Source of the DNA: UMGS692 sp963653425
Lineage (GTDB): Bacteria; Bacillota; Clostridia; Christensenellales; CAG-314
Assembly: GCA_963653425.1 (NCBI GenBank)
Contig: CAVJWC010000006.1
Span: forward strand, 1 to 64,000
DNA: 64,000 bases
Direction: 5' to 3'
Both the position numbers and the translations under genes were made by a program. The notes below the pieces were generated by a model. That model did not search any database. It was not told the DNA's origin and saw only the letters and a program-made list of their open reading frames with translations. How positions within the stretch are numbered: position 1 is the stretch's first letter; every line of letters starts with the position of its first letter. Shown here one piece after another: positions 32,416-40,475 of the stretch.

Positions 32416-32949
32416 TTACTTTCTTTTAGCGCGCATGGAGCGGAAGTAAGATTTCAGGAGGTCGGCGCAATCGTTTTCGAGGACTCCTCCTATGACGGAG
32501 AGGTTATGGTTACAGAGGTTATACTCGTGCATATTTATGCGTGAACCGCAGGCACCGCTTGCTTTATCGTAGGCGCCGAAAACGACTTTGGGGATACGGG
32601 CGTTCATGGCGGCGCCGAGGCACATGGGGCAGGGTTCGAGGGTAACGTAAAGAACGCAACGTTCGAGTCGCCAGTCCTGAAAAACACGGCAGGCTTTTTC
32701 GATGGCGAGGAGTTCCGCGTGACCTGTGGCAAGCCCTTTTTCTTCGCGCGAGTTGTGGGCGCGGGAAACGATTTCGTTTTCGAATACGATAACCGCGCCT
32801 ATGGGGACTTCGTCTTTCTTTTCGGCTTTTTTGGCTTCTTTTATAGCCAGCGACATGTAGTATTCGGGCGTTCCTTCGGGGTAACGCTCACTACGCTTTT
32901 TTTGGTTTTTTGGGGGGCTTTTTGCGGTTAAATTCTCTTTGTCTGTCAT
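32416..32949 (-). CDS. tadA: tRNA-specific adenosine deaminase TadA
   Basis: The 177-residue protein is a zinc-dependent deaminase with HAE (in GHAELLAIEKA) carrying a zinc ligand and the catalytic Glu, and PCPMC with the two zinc cysteines. It converts A34 to inosine in tRNA-Arg(ACG). The first 25-30 residues (KSPPKNQKKRSERYPEG) are a basic extension not needed by the family. The start at 32949 is preceded by GGAG at seven-base spacing. A palindromic repeat follows the stop and may end the transcript. Confidence 0.93.
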   Translation of the reverse strand: MTDKENLTAKSPPKNQKKRSERYPEGTPEYYMSLAIKEAKKAEKKDEVPIGAVIVFENEIVSRAHNSREEKGLATGHAELLAIEKACRVFQDWRLERCVLYVTLEPCPMCLGAAMNARIPKVVFGAYDKASGACGSRINMHEYNLCNHNLSVIGGVLENDCADLLKSYFRSMRAKRK

Positions 32950-33041
32950 ATTTTTCTCCGTAAGCGTTCCGTTCGTTATCGCTTGTTTAACTAATCGGAA
33001 GCGGTTAGCCGATAATAGGGGATAACGAAGCGACGCAACTG

Positions 33042-33069
33042 AAAAGAGGCGGAAAGTTCCGCCCCTTTG
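33042..33069 (-). terminator. M18 peptidase terminator
   Basis: On the minus strand AAGGGGCGGAA pairs with TTCCGCCTCTTTT, starting about 14 bases past the stop codon. Confidence 0.75.
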
Positions 33070-33082
33070 GGTTTTTGTATAA

Positions 33083-34351
33083 TCAGTCGATTTTGATTTC
33101 GTCGTAGTTAACGGCGGTTATTTTAGCGTTATAGAAAGCCGTAAGACCTTTGATAAGGCTGTCCATATCGGAGGAACCTATGGTTTCGCAGGCGCTGTGC
33201 ATAGCCAGCTGGGCAAGACCTATATCCACGCTTCTTATGGAAAGCTGACGGGAAGATATTGCGCCCAAAGTTCCTCCGCAGGGAAGGTCGGAACGCATAT
33301 AGAAGTCCTGATATTTAACGTCGTTTCTGTTAAAGACGGTTTTCACGACGGAAGAACTTACCGCGTCGGTGGTGTAATTCTGGTTGCCGTGGTGTTTGAT
33401 GACTATTCCGCCGTTCATAACGGGTTTCGTGGTGGGATCGTTCTTTTCGGGGTGAGAGGGATGGAAGGAATGAGCGTTGTCCATGCTTACCATAAAGGAA
33501 GAAGCAAGACTGCACTTGAAATCGTCGTAGCCCAAAGCCTCGGCAACTCTTTTAAGTGTGTGTTTAAGGAAGGTTCCGCCCGCGCCCTGTTTGGTGGAGC
33601 TACCGACTTCTTCGTTATCGAGGCACGCCGCCACGCAGGTGGACGTTCCTTTGGAGTTTATGAGAGCCTGAATTTCGCCGTAGATTCCGCAAAGGTCGTC
33701 AAGACGAGGGGAAGCCAGAAATTCTCCGTTCATTCCGTAGGTGTAGGGAGCGGTGTCGCTTACAACGAAAAGGTCGCTGTCTATAACCCGTTCGCCGTTT
33801 GAGATAACCTTTTCCGAAAGAGCCTTTACGACGTCGGCTTCCTTGCCTTCCGAGATAAGCGGAAGGGTATCGACCTGCGGATTGAGAGCAAGCGACTTGT
33901 TGGCTTCTCTGTTCATATGAACGGCAAGCGAAGGAATGGTTACGTTGAAGTCGGAAACGACGTTTTTCGTGCGGATAACGCCATGACCGTCAAGAGTAAC
34001 TATTCTGCCTGCGATTTTCAAAGGTCTGTCGAGGAAGGTGTAATAAAGGCCTCCGCCGTAAGCTTCGGTGTTAAGACGAACGTAATAGCCGTCCTTCATT
34101 TCGGGACTGCCTTTAAGCTTGAAACAGGGCGAATCGGTGTGAGCCGCAACGATATTGAAGTTTTCGCTTCCCGCCTTAAAAGCTATGACCGCCGAACCGT
34201 CGGCTACCGTGAAGTATCCGCGTCCCTTTTCGATTGTCCATTTTTCCGACTGTTTAAGTTCCGTAAAACCGTTTTCGCGGAGCATTTCAACGACGTTGGC
34301 TGCAGAGTGATAAGCCGTGTAAGACTGCTGAGTGAATTCCGTAAATTTCAT
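33083..34351 (-). CDS. apeB: M18-family aminopeptidase (aspartyl aminopeptidase type)
   Basis: The 422-residue protein is a cytosolic di-zinc aminopeptidase of family M18. Metal ligands and catalytic residues are seen in AAHTDSP, RLDDLCG, LDNEEVGS and RSDLPCGGTLG; HPSHPEKNDP and the final SIRSVDIGLAQLAMHS are also typical. It removes N-terminal acidic residues from peptides in characterised relatives. GAGG six bases before the ATG supports the start; length is normal. It is transcribed away from the SpmB-like gene. Confidence 0.92.
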   Translation of the reverse strand: MKFTEFTQQSYTAYHSAANVVEMLRENGFTELKQSEKWTIEKGRGYFTVADGSAVIAFKAGSENFNIVAAHTDSPCFKLKGSPEMKDGYYVRLNTEAYGGGLYYTFLDRPLKIAGRIVTLDGHGVIRTKNVVSDFNVTIPSLAVHMNREANKSLALNPQVDTLPLISEGKEADVVKALSEKVISNGERVIDSDLFVVSDTAPYTYGMNGEFLASPRLDDLCGIYGEIQALINSKGTSTCVAACLDNEEVGSSTKQGAGGTFLKHTLKRVAEALGYDDFKCSLASSFMVSMDNAHSFHPSHPEKNDPTTKPVMNGGIVIKHHGNQNYTTDAVSSSVVKTVFNRNDVKYQDFYMRSDLPCGGTLGAISSRQLSIRSVDIGLAQLAMHSACETIGSSDMDSLIKGLTAFYNAKITAVNYDEIKID

Positions 34352-34411
34352 AATATACCTCTTTATTGTTTTGATGGAATTATCGGGCTTTATTCGGCGT
34401 ATACATTGATT

Positions 34412-34930
34412 ATGAAACTAAGTATAGCCGACCTGATAATACCGATAGCTCTTATTCTTATAATAACCCTGTCTTCCGCAAAGAAAATAAGCGTTTACGG
34501 AAGTTTCCTTGCCGGCGCGAAAGAAAGCGTGCCTCTTGCGGTAAACCTTTTCCCGTATATAGCTTCGGTTTTCATTCTTATAGACCTTATGCGCGAATCG
34601 GGACTTATAACTCTCGTTTCGACAGCGCTTGCGCCCATTCTCGTGCCTCTCGGAGTTCCCGAAGAGCTTCTTCCGCTCATAGTCGTAAAGCCCTTTTCGG
34701 GCGGAGGGTCGCTTGCCGCATTGGAAACGGTTCTGACTACCTTCGGCGCAGACTCCTATATAGGAAGATGCGCTTCGGTTATAAGTTCTTCGAGCGAAAC
34801 CGTCCTCTACCTCTCGGCAATATATTTCGCGGGTTCGAAGGTCAGACGGCTGACTTTCCCGATAACTATGGGGCTTGCGGTAACCTACCTTTCCGTCGTC
34901 CTTTCCTGCCTCGTATGCAGAGTGTGTTGA
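34412..34930 (+). CDS. SpmB-like nucleoside-recognition (Gate) membrane protein
   Basis: The 172-residue protein has about five membrane segments of the Gate/nucleoside-recognition type, with KESVPLAVNLFPYIA, PEELLPLIVVKPFSGG and SYIGRCASVISSSSETVLY typical of spore maturation protein B. SpmA and SpmB act together in spore core dehydration in Bacillus; no spmA is next to it here. The start at 34412 fits family length; a long open frame upstream is antisense to the peptidase gene and is not coding. There is no clear ribosome binding site before the ATG. Confidence 0.82.
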   Translation: MKLSIADLIIPIALILIITLSSAKKISVYGSFLAGAKESVPLAVNLFPYIASVFILIDLMRESGLITLVSTALAPILVPLGVPEELLPLIVVKPFSGGGSLAALETVLTTFGADSYIGRCASVISSSSETVLYLSAIYFAGSKVRRLTFPITMGLAVTYLSVVLSCLVCRVC

Positions 34931-35371
34931 ACCGCTTTGTATCGGGTTTTCGCGCCCTTTTTACGTGCGTGCGGTAACCGTCCGCTCCGAATTCAGGAAC
35001 GCCCGAACCGTCTCTAACCTGTTGTCTAACGTTCGAAACAGCCGAATTTTTCGTAAATTCCGTCGATTTACGCGCAAAAAGAAGGGAAAAACTCCCGAAA
35101 AAGGAGAAATTTGCCTTCAAAAAAGAACTTTTCGTTCCCGCGTTCGCTTTGGTAAAGCAAAAAATCGACCTTAAACCGTATATTATTATGATTTTATCAT
35201 AAAAAGAGCTTAAATGCAATAGGAAATTTGCGGAATTTGTGATATAATATTAAAAACGATATCGTGGAAGTATACCTATTTGCAGAAAACACGGTATCGG
35301 GGACCGTTTCGGGGCAACCGAAAACCAAGGCGGTTCCAAGCTCGGTACGCTGAGCCTACATTGGAGAGAAT
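34931..35371. promoter_or_regulatory. Spacer and structured leader of the GH2 gene
   Basis: No gene is visible. A TGATATAAT extended -10 box lies at about 35237-35246. The following 120-base leader has self-complementary parts (CCAAGGCGGTTCCAAG; GCTC-GGTACGCT-GAGC), which may form a regulatory structure, but I cannot match it to a riboswitch class. Confidence 0.4.
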
Positions 35372-37801
35372 ATGAGAAAAACGTTTAATCTTAATGAAGG
35401 CTGGAAATTCCTTGACGGGTTCGATAAGGAAATGCTCGTTTCGCCTTCGGGCGGGGAAGAAGTCAGTCTTCCGCATTGCCCGAAGCTTTCCCGTCCGGAG
35501 TTTTACAGAGAAGAATCCCGACGCGGTGAATTTACTTATTACAGAAATATAAATCTCGAAGATACGGAAGGAAAAGAAGTAAGAGTGCGCTTTTATGGCG
35601 TGGCTCACGCTGCGGAGATATATCTTAACGGCATTCTCGTGGGCGAACATAAAGGAGGTTATACGGCTTTCGACGTGTCGCTTTCGTCCGCCGTAAGACA
35701 GGGAAACAACCTTCTTCTGGTGCGCGTTAAATCCGACTGCGACGATATTCCGCCCTTCGGAGGGGAGCTTCCTTTCGTTGCGGGAGCGGGCATTTACAGA
35801 GAAGCAAGCCTCATTATAACCGACAGAATTTATATAGAAGGCGTGTTCGCCGACGGAAGTCAGAGTCTCGTAAAGAGAGAACTCAGACTCAGAGTCCGTA
35901 TGAACAAAGCCGTTACCGTTCAGGCTTCCTGCCGTATCAAAGACGACGAAACGGGAGAAGAACTTGATTACTTCGATTTTTCGGGCTTCGGAGAGTTTGA
36001 GGCCACGCGTTTTATAAAGAACGCCGAACTCTGGACAACCTCTCAGCCCAAGCTTTACCGCGCGGAAGTCGAAGTCAACGGCGAAGGTTTCAGCGACGAA
36101 AGCGAGATAGTGTTCGGTTTCAGAAAAGCCGAATTCACGCCCACGGGATTCCTTCTTAACGGAAAACCCATGGATATTATGGGCATAAATCGTCAGCAGT
36201 CCTATCCTTACGTAGGTTGCGCCGCGCCCGAACTGCTTCAACGCGAAGACGCGAGACTTATAAAGAAACTCGGTTTTAATTTCGTAAGAACGGCTAACTA
36301 TCCGCAGAGCAGGTATTTCCTCGACGAATGCGACAGACTGGGACTTATGGTAATGAGCGAAATCCCCGGCTGGACCTACATAGGTACGGGCGTATGGCAG
36401 GACGTTCTTTTGACTACGCTCACCGAAATGATTACCGAGCAGTACAATCACCCGTCCGTAGTTTTGTGGAGCGTAAGAGTTTGTTCGAGCGACGACAACC
36501 ACGATTTGTACGAGAAGATGAACGCGCGCGCCAAAGACCTCGACAGAACGCGTCAGACCATAGGCGTGAGAAGCATTAAGAGCAGTAACCTCATAGAAGA
36601 CGTTTACGGCTATAACGATTACTCTTATCTCGGAACGGGCGAAGGCATAGAAAAGCCCAAGAACGTTACCGACGCCAAAAGACAGGTTCCCTATCTCGTT
36701 ACCGAACACAACGGAATCAACTATCCCGTCCGTCCGAGTGACAGCAGAGAACGCAAACTCGAACAGGCTCTTCGTCACCTTACGGTAGTTTCTGCCGCCA
36801 ACGAAGACAAGCTTGTTTGCGGAGCGATAGGTTCGTGCCTTTCCGACTACAATTCCGACAAAGGCTTCGGAAGCGAAAACGGAATTTCTTATTACGGAAT
36901 AACCGACATCAACCGTCATCCCAAGACGGCGGCTTACGCTTATATGAGCCAGCAGGACGACGTTCCCGTACTCGAAATAGGCGGAACGCTCTTCTACGGC
37001 GACAACGACGGCGGTATGCCCAATCCCATAGTGGTTTTCAGTAACTGCGAAGAAGTGCGTTTCTATAATCAGGGCGAACTTATAGCTTCTTTTAAGCCTG
37101 CAACCAAGGAATACAAAGGTCTTAAACATCCGCCGTTTATTATAGACAATCTGATAAGATGCGACGTGCAGAAAGACCTCGGCTTATCTGAAAGCGACGC
37201 TTATAAGTTAAGCAGAGTAATGCTTTCCTTTATGAGAGGAACGCTTACCTCTATGGAGAAGTTCGAAATCGTAGGTATTTGCAGAAAGTACAACAAAACC
37301 GTTCCCGAATGGACGAGAGAGGTCAGAAGAATCATTCACCGTCAGGGCGAGAACGACGATTACGAAGTAGCGGGCGTTATCAAAGGAAAAGAAGTCATAA
37401 GAAAGAAGATGGGCGTAAAGGGCGAACTCAGACTGAAGGCTGTTCCCATGGCTAAAAAGGTGGATATAACCAAATCTTACGAAATCGTAAGAGTGGACGC
37501 TCAGGTCATTTCCGACAACGGTCCGGTTTCGGGATATTCGGGCGCGGTTTCGTGCGAAGTTACGGGCGGTAAGCTTATAGGCGAAAACATCGTCGCTTTC
37601 GAAGACGGATCGGCTTCGTTCTACGTTAAAGTCTGTACGACGGGTACGGTTTCCGTCAAACTCAACGGAGGAAGTCTCGGACAGGCGATTACGCAGATAG
37701 AAGTTACGGGCGAAAAGAAGGAAACCAACTTCGTGACCGACGGAAGCGCGTATAAAGAATCGCAGGTTAAAGTAGACCTTAACGAAAAGGAGAAAGCGTA
37801 A
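35372..37801 (+). CDS. Glycoside hydrolase family 2 protein lacking the acid/base Glu
   Basis: The 809-residue protein has the GH2 plan: jelly-roll sugar-binding domain (about 1-150), Ig-like domain (150-255), TIM barrel (about 256-540) and C-terminal Ig-like domains. It lacks a signal peptide, so it acts inside the cell. The nucleophile is E445 (VTEHNG). The acid/base region, NHPSVVLWS (359-367), is normally followed by VRINES or VGNE, but here reads VRVCSS, so the catalytic Glu is Ser372. The codons read cleanly with no frameshift. It may be inactive, retarget its chemistry, or bind sugars. It is followed 12 bases later by a phosphoesterase gene. Start is by family length and GGAGAG upstream. 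Confidence 0.88.
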   Translation: MRKTFNLNEGWKFLDGFDKEMLVSPSGGEEVSLPHCPKLSRPEFYREESRRGEFTYYRNINLEDTEGKEVRVRFYGVAHAAEIYLNGILVGEHKGGYTAFDVSLSSAVRQGNNLLLVRVKSDCDDIPPFGGELPFVAGAGIYREASLIITDRIYIEGVFADGSQSLVKRELRLRVRMNKAVTVQASCRIKDDETGEELDYFDFSGFGEFEATRFIKNAELWTTSQPKLYRAEVEVNGEGFSDESEIVFGFRKAEFTPTGFLLNGKPMDIMGINRQQSYPYVGCAAPELLQREDARLIKKLGFNFVRTANYPQSRYFLDECDRLGLMVMSEIPGWTYIGTGVWQDVLLTTLTEMITEQYNHPSVVLWSVRVCSSDDNHDLYEKMNARAKDLDRTRQTIGVRSIKSSNLIEDVYGYNDYSYLGTGEGIEKPKNVTDAKRQVPYLVTEHNGINYPVRPSDSRERKLEQALRHLTVVSAANEDKLVCGAIGSCLSDYNSDKGFGSENGISYYGITDINRHPKTAAYAYMSQQDDVPVLEIGGTLFYGDNDGGMPNPIVVFSNCEEVRFYNQGELIASFKPATKEYKGLKHPPFIIDNLIRCDVQKDLGLSESDAYKLSRVMLSFMRGTLTSMEKFEIVGICRKYNKTVPEWTREVRRIIHRQGENDDYEVAGVIKGKEVIRKKMGVKGELRLKAVPMAKKVDITKSYEIVRVDAQVISDNGPVSGYSGAVSCEVTGGKLIGENIVAFEDGSASFYVKVCTTGTVSVKLNGGSLGQAITQIEVTGEKKETNFVTDGSAYKESQVKVDLNEKEKA

Positions 37802-37813
37802 GCTTTATCGTTT

Positions 37814-38542
37814 ATGAACAAAAGAATAGGAATTTTCAGCGACACGCACGGAAACCTTCAGGCTCTGGAAGCTATTCTGGGGGAATTCAGAAAGAGAGAA
37901 CTTGACGAGATTTACCACCTCGGCGACGTCATCTGTATGGGTCCCAATCCCAAAGAGTGTATGGATATTATTTTCGGCTCGAAGGATATACGTTGCGTAA
38001 GAGGCAACCACGACAACGATTATCTCATAAACTTCACGGCAAAAAGAGGCTTTTCTCACGTTTCCGTGGAACACAAAGAGTTTATGTATAAAGAAGCGGG
38101 CGACGAATACCGCAAAGTCATAGAAAAACTGCCTTATATAATAGAGGAAAACTATTTCGGGCTTAAAGTCGCTTATACGCATTACGCAAGACATTACGCG
38201 GAAGACCTCGGACGGGAAGTGTTTTACGTTATAGAAAAGAATCCCACGCCCGAAAGGTTCGACGAAATGTTTAAGGACATCGACGCCGACGTAATTTTTT
38301 TCGGACACAATCATTCGCCGATATCGATGAAAGGAAAGAAAAAGCTGTATATAGACGTGGGTTCGGTGGGTTGCCACAGATACGACTACGCGAGAGGCGT
38401 AATTCTTAACGTTTCGCCGGAAATGTATTTCGTGGAAAAAGTCCACGTGCCTTACGACAGAAAGGCTATGGAAAAAACCCTCGCGGACAAGAAAGTCCCG
38501 GGAATAGAAGAAATGATGAATTACTACTTTGCGGGTAATTAA
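37814..38542 (+). CDS. Calcineurin-like metallophosphoesterase (YfcE/MPP type)
   Basis: The 242-residue protein has the metal-binding series of the MPP superfamily: FSDTHGN (8-14), LGDVICMGPNP, RGNHDND, THYARH and FGHNHSP. Members hydrolyse phosphomonoesters, diesters or Ap4A; the specific substrate is unknown. A conserved DVGSVGCHR follows the last motif, as in the YfcE-like group. It follows the GH2 gene closely and lies 41 bases before plsX, so all may share a transcript. Confidence 0.88.
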   Translation: MNKRIGIFSDTHGNLQALEAILGEFRKRELDEIYHLGDVICMGPNPKECMDIIFGSKDIRCVRGNHDNDYLINFTAKRGFSHVSVEHKEFMYKEAGDEYRKVIEKLPYIIEENYFGLKVAYTHYARHYAEDLGREVFYVIEKNPTPERFDEMFKDIDADVIFFGHNHSPISMKGKKKLYIDVGSVGCHRYDYARGVILNVSPEMYFVEKVHVPYDRKAMEKTLADKKVPGIEEMMNYYFAGN

Positions 38543-38583
38543 GACAGAGAAGAGAAAGGATAGGGAGATTAAGGAGTAAAACA

Positions 38584-39585
38584 ATGAAAGTTGTCGTAGA
38601 TATAATGGGCGGAGATTACGCTCCCGACGAGATAATTCACGGTTGCGTGAAAGCTTTGAACGAAAGACAGGGCTTCGACGTGGTTATGTTCGGGGATAAA
38701 GCCCGCATAGAAAAGAAACTTACGGAATATTCCGTTAAAGCAGACAGAATAGAGATAGTACATACGGAAGAAGTCATAACCAACGACGACGTTCCCACCA
38801 CCGCGGTAAAAACCAAGAAAGACAGTTCTCTCGTGAAAGCGTCGGTAAGAGTAAAGGAAGATCCCGAATGCGCGGGACTTGTTTCGGCAGGAAGTACGGG
38901 AGCCGTTTTAACGGCGGCTACTTTGCTTATAGGCAGAGTTAAGGGCGTCGTTCGTCCCGCACTCGCGCCCCTTCTTCCCACGCTGGGCGGAGGAAACGTC
39001 ATTCTCGTGGACTGCGGAGCCAACGTCGATTGCAAGCCCAATATGCTCGTGGGATTCGCCCGTATGGGTAAGGCTTATTCGGAAGCTCTTTTAAGCGTCG
39101 AGAATCCGCGCATAGGTTTGCTTTCCAACGGCACGGAGGACAAGAAGGGCAACGAACTCACGCACGAAACTTTTACTCTTCTCAAAGAAGATCCGAGCTT
39201 TAATTTCCTCGGCAATATGGAAGCGAGAGAAATTCTTTCGGGAAATTACGACGTGGTCGTAGCCGACGGTTTCTACGGCAACGTAGCTCTTAAATCCGCC
39301 GAAGGCACGGCTCTTATGCTTATGAAACTCATTAAAGAAAAGATAAATTCGAGCTTTTCTTCCAAGTTGGGCGGAGCGCTCATAAGAAAGAAAATGTACG
39401 AAATCAAATCGATTATGGACTTTAACGAAAAGGGCGGAGCGCCCTTCCTCGGCGTGAAAAAGCCCGTGGTAAAAGCGCACGGGGCTTCCAAAGCAAATTC
39501 GATATGCGGTTCGATTTATCAGGTTCTCGATATGTGCGAAGCCGATTTCGTGGGTAAGCTTTCGGAGGCTCTCGGTAATGATTGA
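38584..39585 (+). CDS. plsX: Phosphate acyltransferase PlsX
   Basis: The 333-residue protein starts MKVVVDIMGGDYAPDEII, the PlsX signature (DxMGGDxAP), and continues with VSAGSTGA, LVDCGANVDCKP and LLSNGTEDKKGN. It makes acyl-phosphate from acyl-ACP for phosphatidic acid synthesis at the membrane. AAGGAG precedes the ATG. Its last codons overlap rnc by eight bases. In many Firmicutes acpP lies between plsX and rnc; here there is none. Confidence 0.95.
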   Translation: MKVVVDIMGGDYAPDEIIHGCVKALNERQGFDVVMFGDKARIEKKLTEYSVKADRIEIVHTEEVITNDDVPTTAVKTKKDSSLVKASVRVKEDPECAGLVSAGSTGAVLTAATLLIGRVKGVVRPALAPLLPTLGGGNVILVDCGANVDCKPNMLVGFARMGKAYSEALLSVENPRIGLLSNGTEDKKGNELTHETFTLLKEDPSFNFLGNMEAREILSGNYDVVVADGFYGNVALKSAEGTALMLMKLIKEKINSSFSSKLGGALIRKKMYEIKSIMDFNEKGGAPFLGVKKPVVKAHGASKANSICGSIYQVLDMCEADFVGKLSEALGND

Positions 39586-40285
39586 TCGCGACACGTGGAA
39601 ATTCTGCTTTAATACGCTCAGTAGGTACGGATTGGTAAACTCTTTGGAAGACGTGGACAGAGAACTTTTTACCGCCGTATTTACGCATAGTTCTTACGCT
39701 CACGAATACGGCGGAGAGTGCAACGAAAGGCTGGAACTGCTTGGCGACAGCATAGTAGGTTTTATAGTTACCGAACACCTTTACGACGTTTACCGCGATC
39801 TGGACGAAGGCGACTGTTCGAAACTTAAAGCAAAAGCCGTTTCCACGGAATCGCTGGCGGACTGCGCGAGAAGACTGGACCTTATAGATTACCTGCTTCT
39901 CGTGAGCGAAGCCCCGAGAAGAAACAATCCCGAACGTCTCGAAGCCAATCTTTTCGAAGCCTTTACCGCGGCGGTCTACCTTTCTTTCGGAATGGAAGGA
40001 GCGAGAAGACTGGTTCTTTCTTTGCTTGCGCCGTCCATAAAGGTGTGCGTGCAAAGAAAGTCCGTTTCGGATTATAAATCGGCGCTGTCCGAGCTTTGTC
40101 AGAAGCTTAAACGCCCTATGGAATACCGGGAAATCGGTCGTAGCGGTCCCGATCACAACCCGATTTTCGTATATTCGGTTCGCGTCGGAGATTGCGTCGC
40201 GGGCGTCGGAACGGGTAAATCCAAGAGCGAAGCTCAGTCCGCCGCCGCAAAAGAAGCGTGGGAAAAGCTTGCTCATCACGGATAA
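39578..40285 (+). CDS. rnc: Ribonuclease III
   Basis: The 235-residue protein has the RNase III signature NERLELLGDS with catalytic Glu and Asp, the second metal-binding Glu in NLFEAFTAAVYL, and a C-terminal double-stranded RNA-binding domain (about 160-233, ending AQSAAAKEAWEKL). It processes rRNA and other structured RNAs. It overlaps the end of plsX, so translation is probably coupled, and lies 190 bases before smc, the usual order in this phylum. Confidence 0.95.
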   Translation: MIDRDTWKFCFNTLSRYGLVNSLEDVDRELFTAVFTHSSYAHEYGGECNERLELLGDSIVGFIVTEHLYDVYRDLDEGDCSKLKAKAVSTESLADCARRLDLIDYLLLVSEAPRRNNPERLEANLFEAFTAAVYLSFGMEGARRLVLSLLAPSIKVCVQRKSVSDYKSALSELCQKLKRPMEYREIGRSGPDHNPIFVYSVRVGDCVAGVGTGKSKSEAQSAAAKEAWEKLAHHG

Positions 40286-40475
40286 GCTTTCCTTTTTTGT
40301 TTTCGGGGAAGTTTGACTTCGTTGCATAAACCGCGCATAAAAACGGATATATACGAAAAAGATACGCGGACGGCAAACGCGTATAACGAAAACTATAAGA
40401 AGATAAACGCATACGGCTATATGTAGACTTTGCCTGAGGCAAGGTTTATAAACGCCCGTGGCGTCGGAGTAATAG

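Noticed and set aside
35240..35371. Riboswitch before the GH2 gene
   Set aside because: Some self-complementarity exists but no consensus of a known class could be matched, so only a structured leader is noted.
35276..37129. 617-codon minus-strand frame
   Set aside because: Antisense to the GH2 gene; its length reflects codon bias of the sense strand. No domain is seen.
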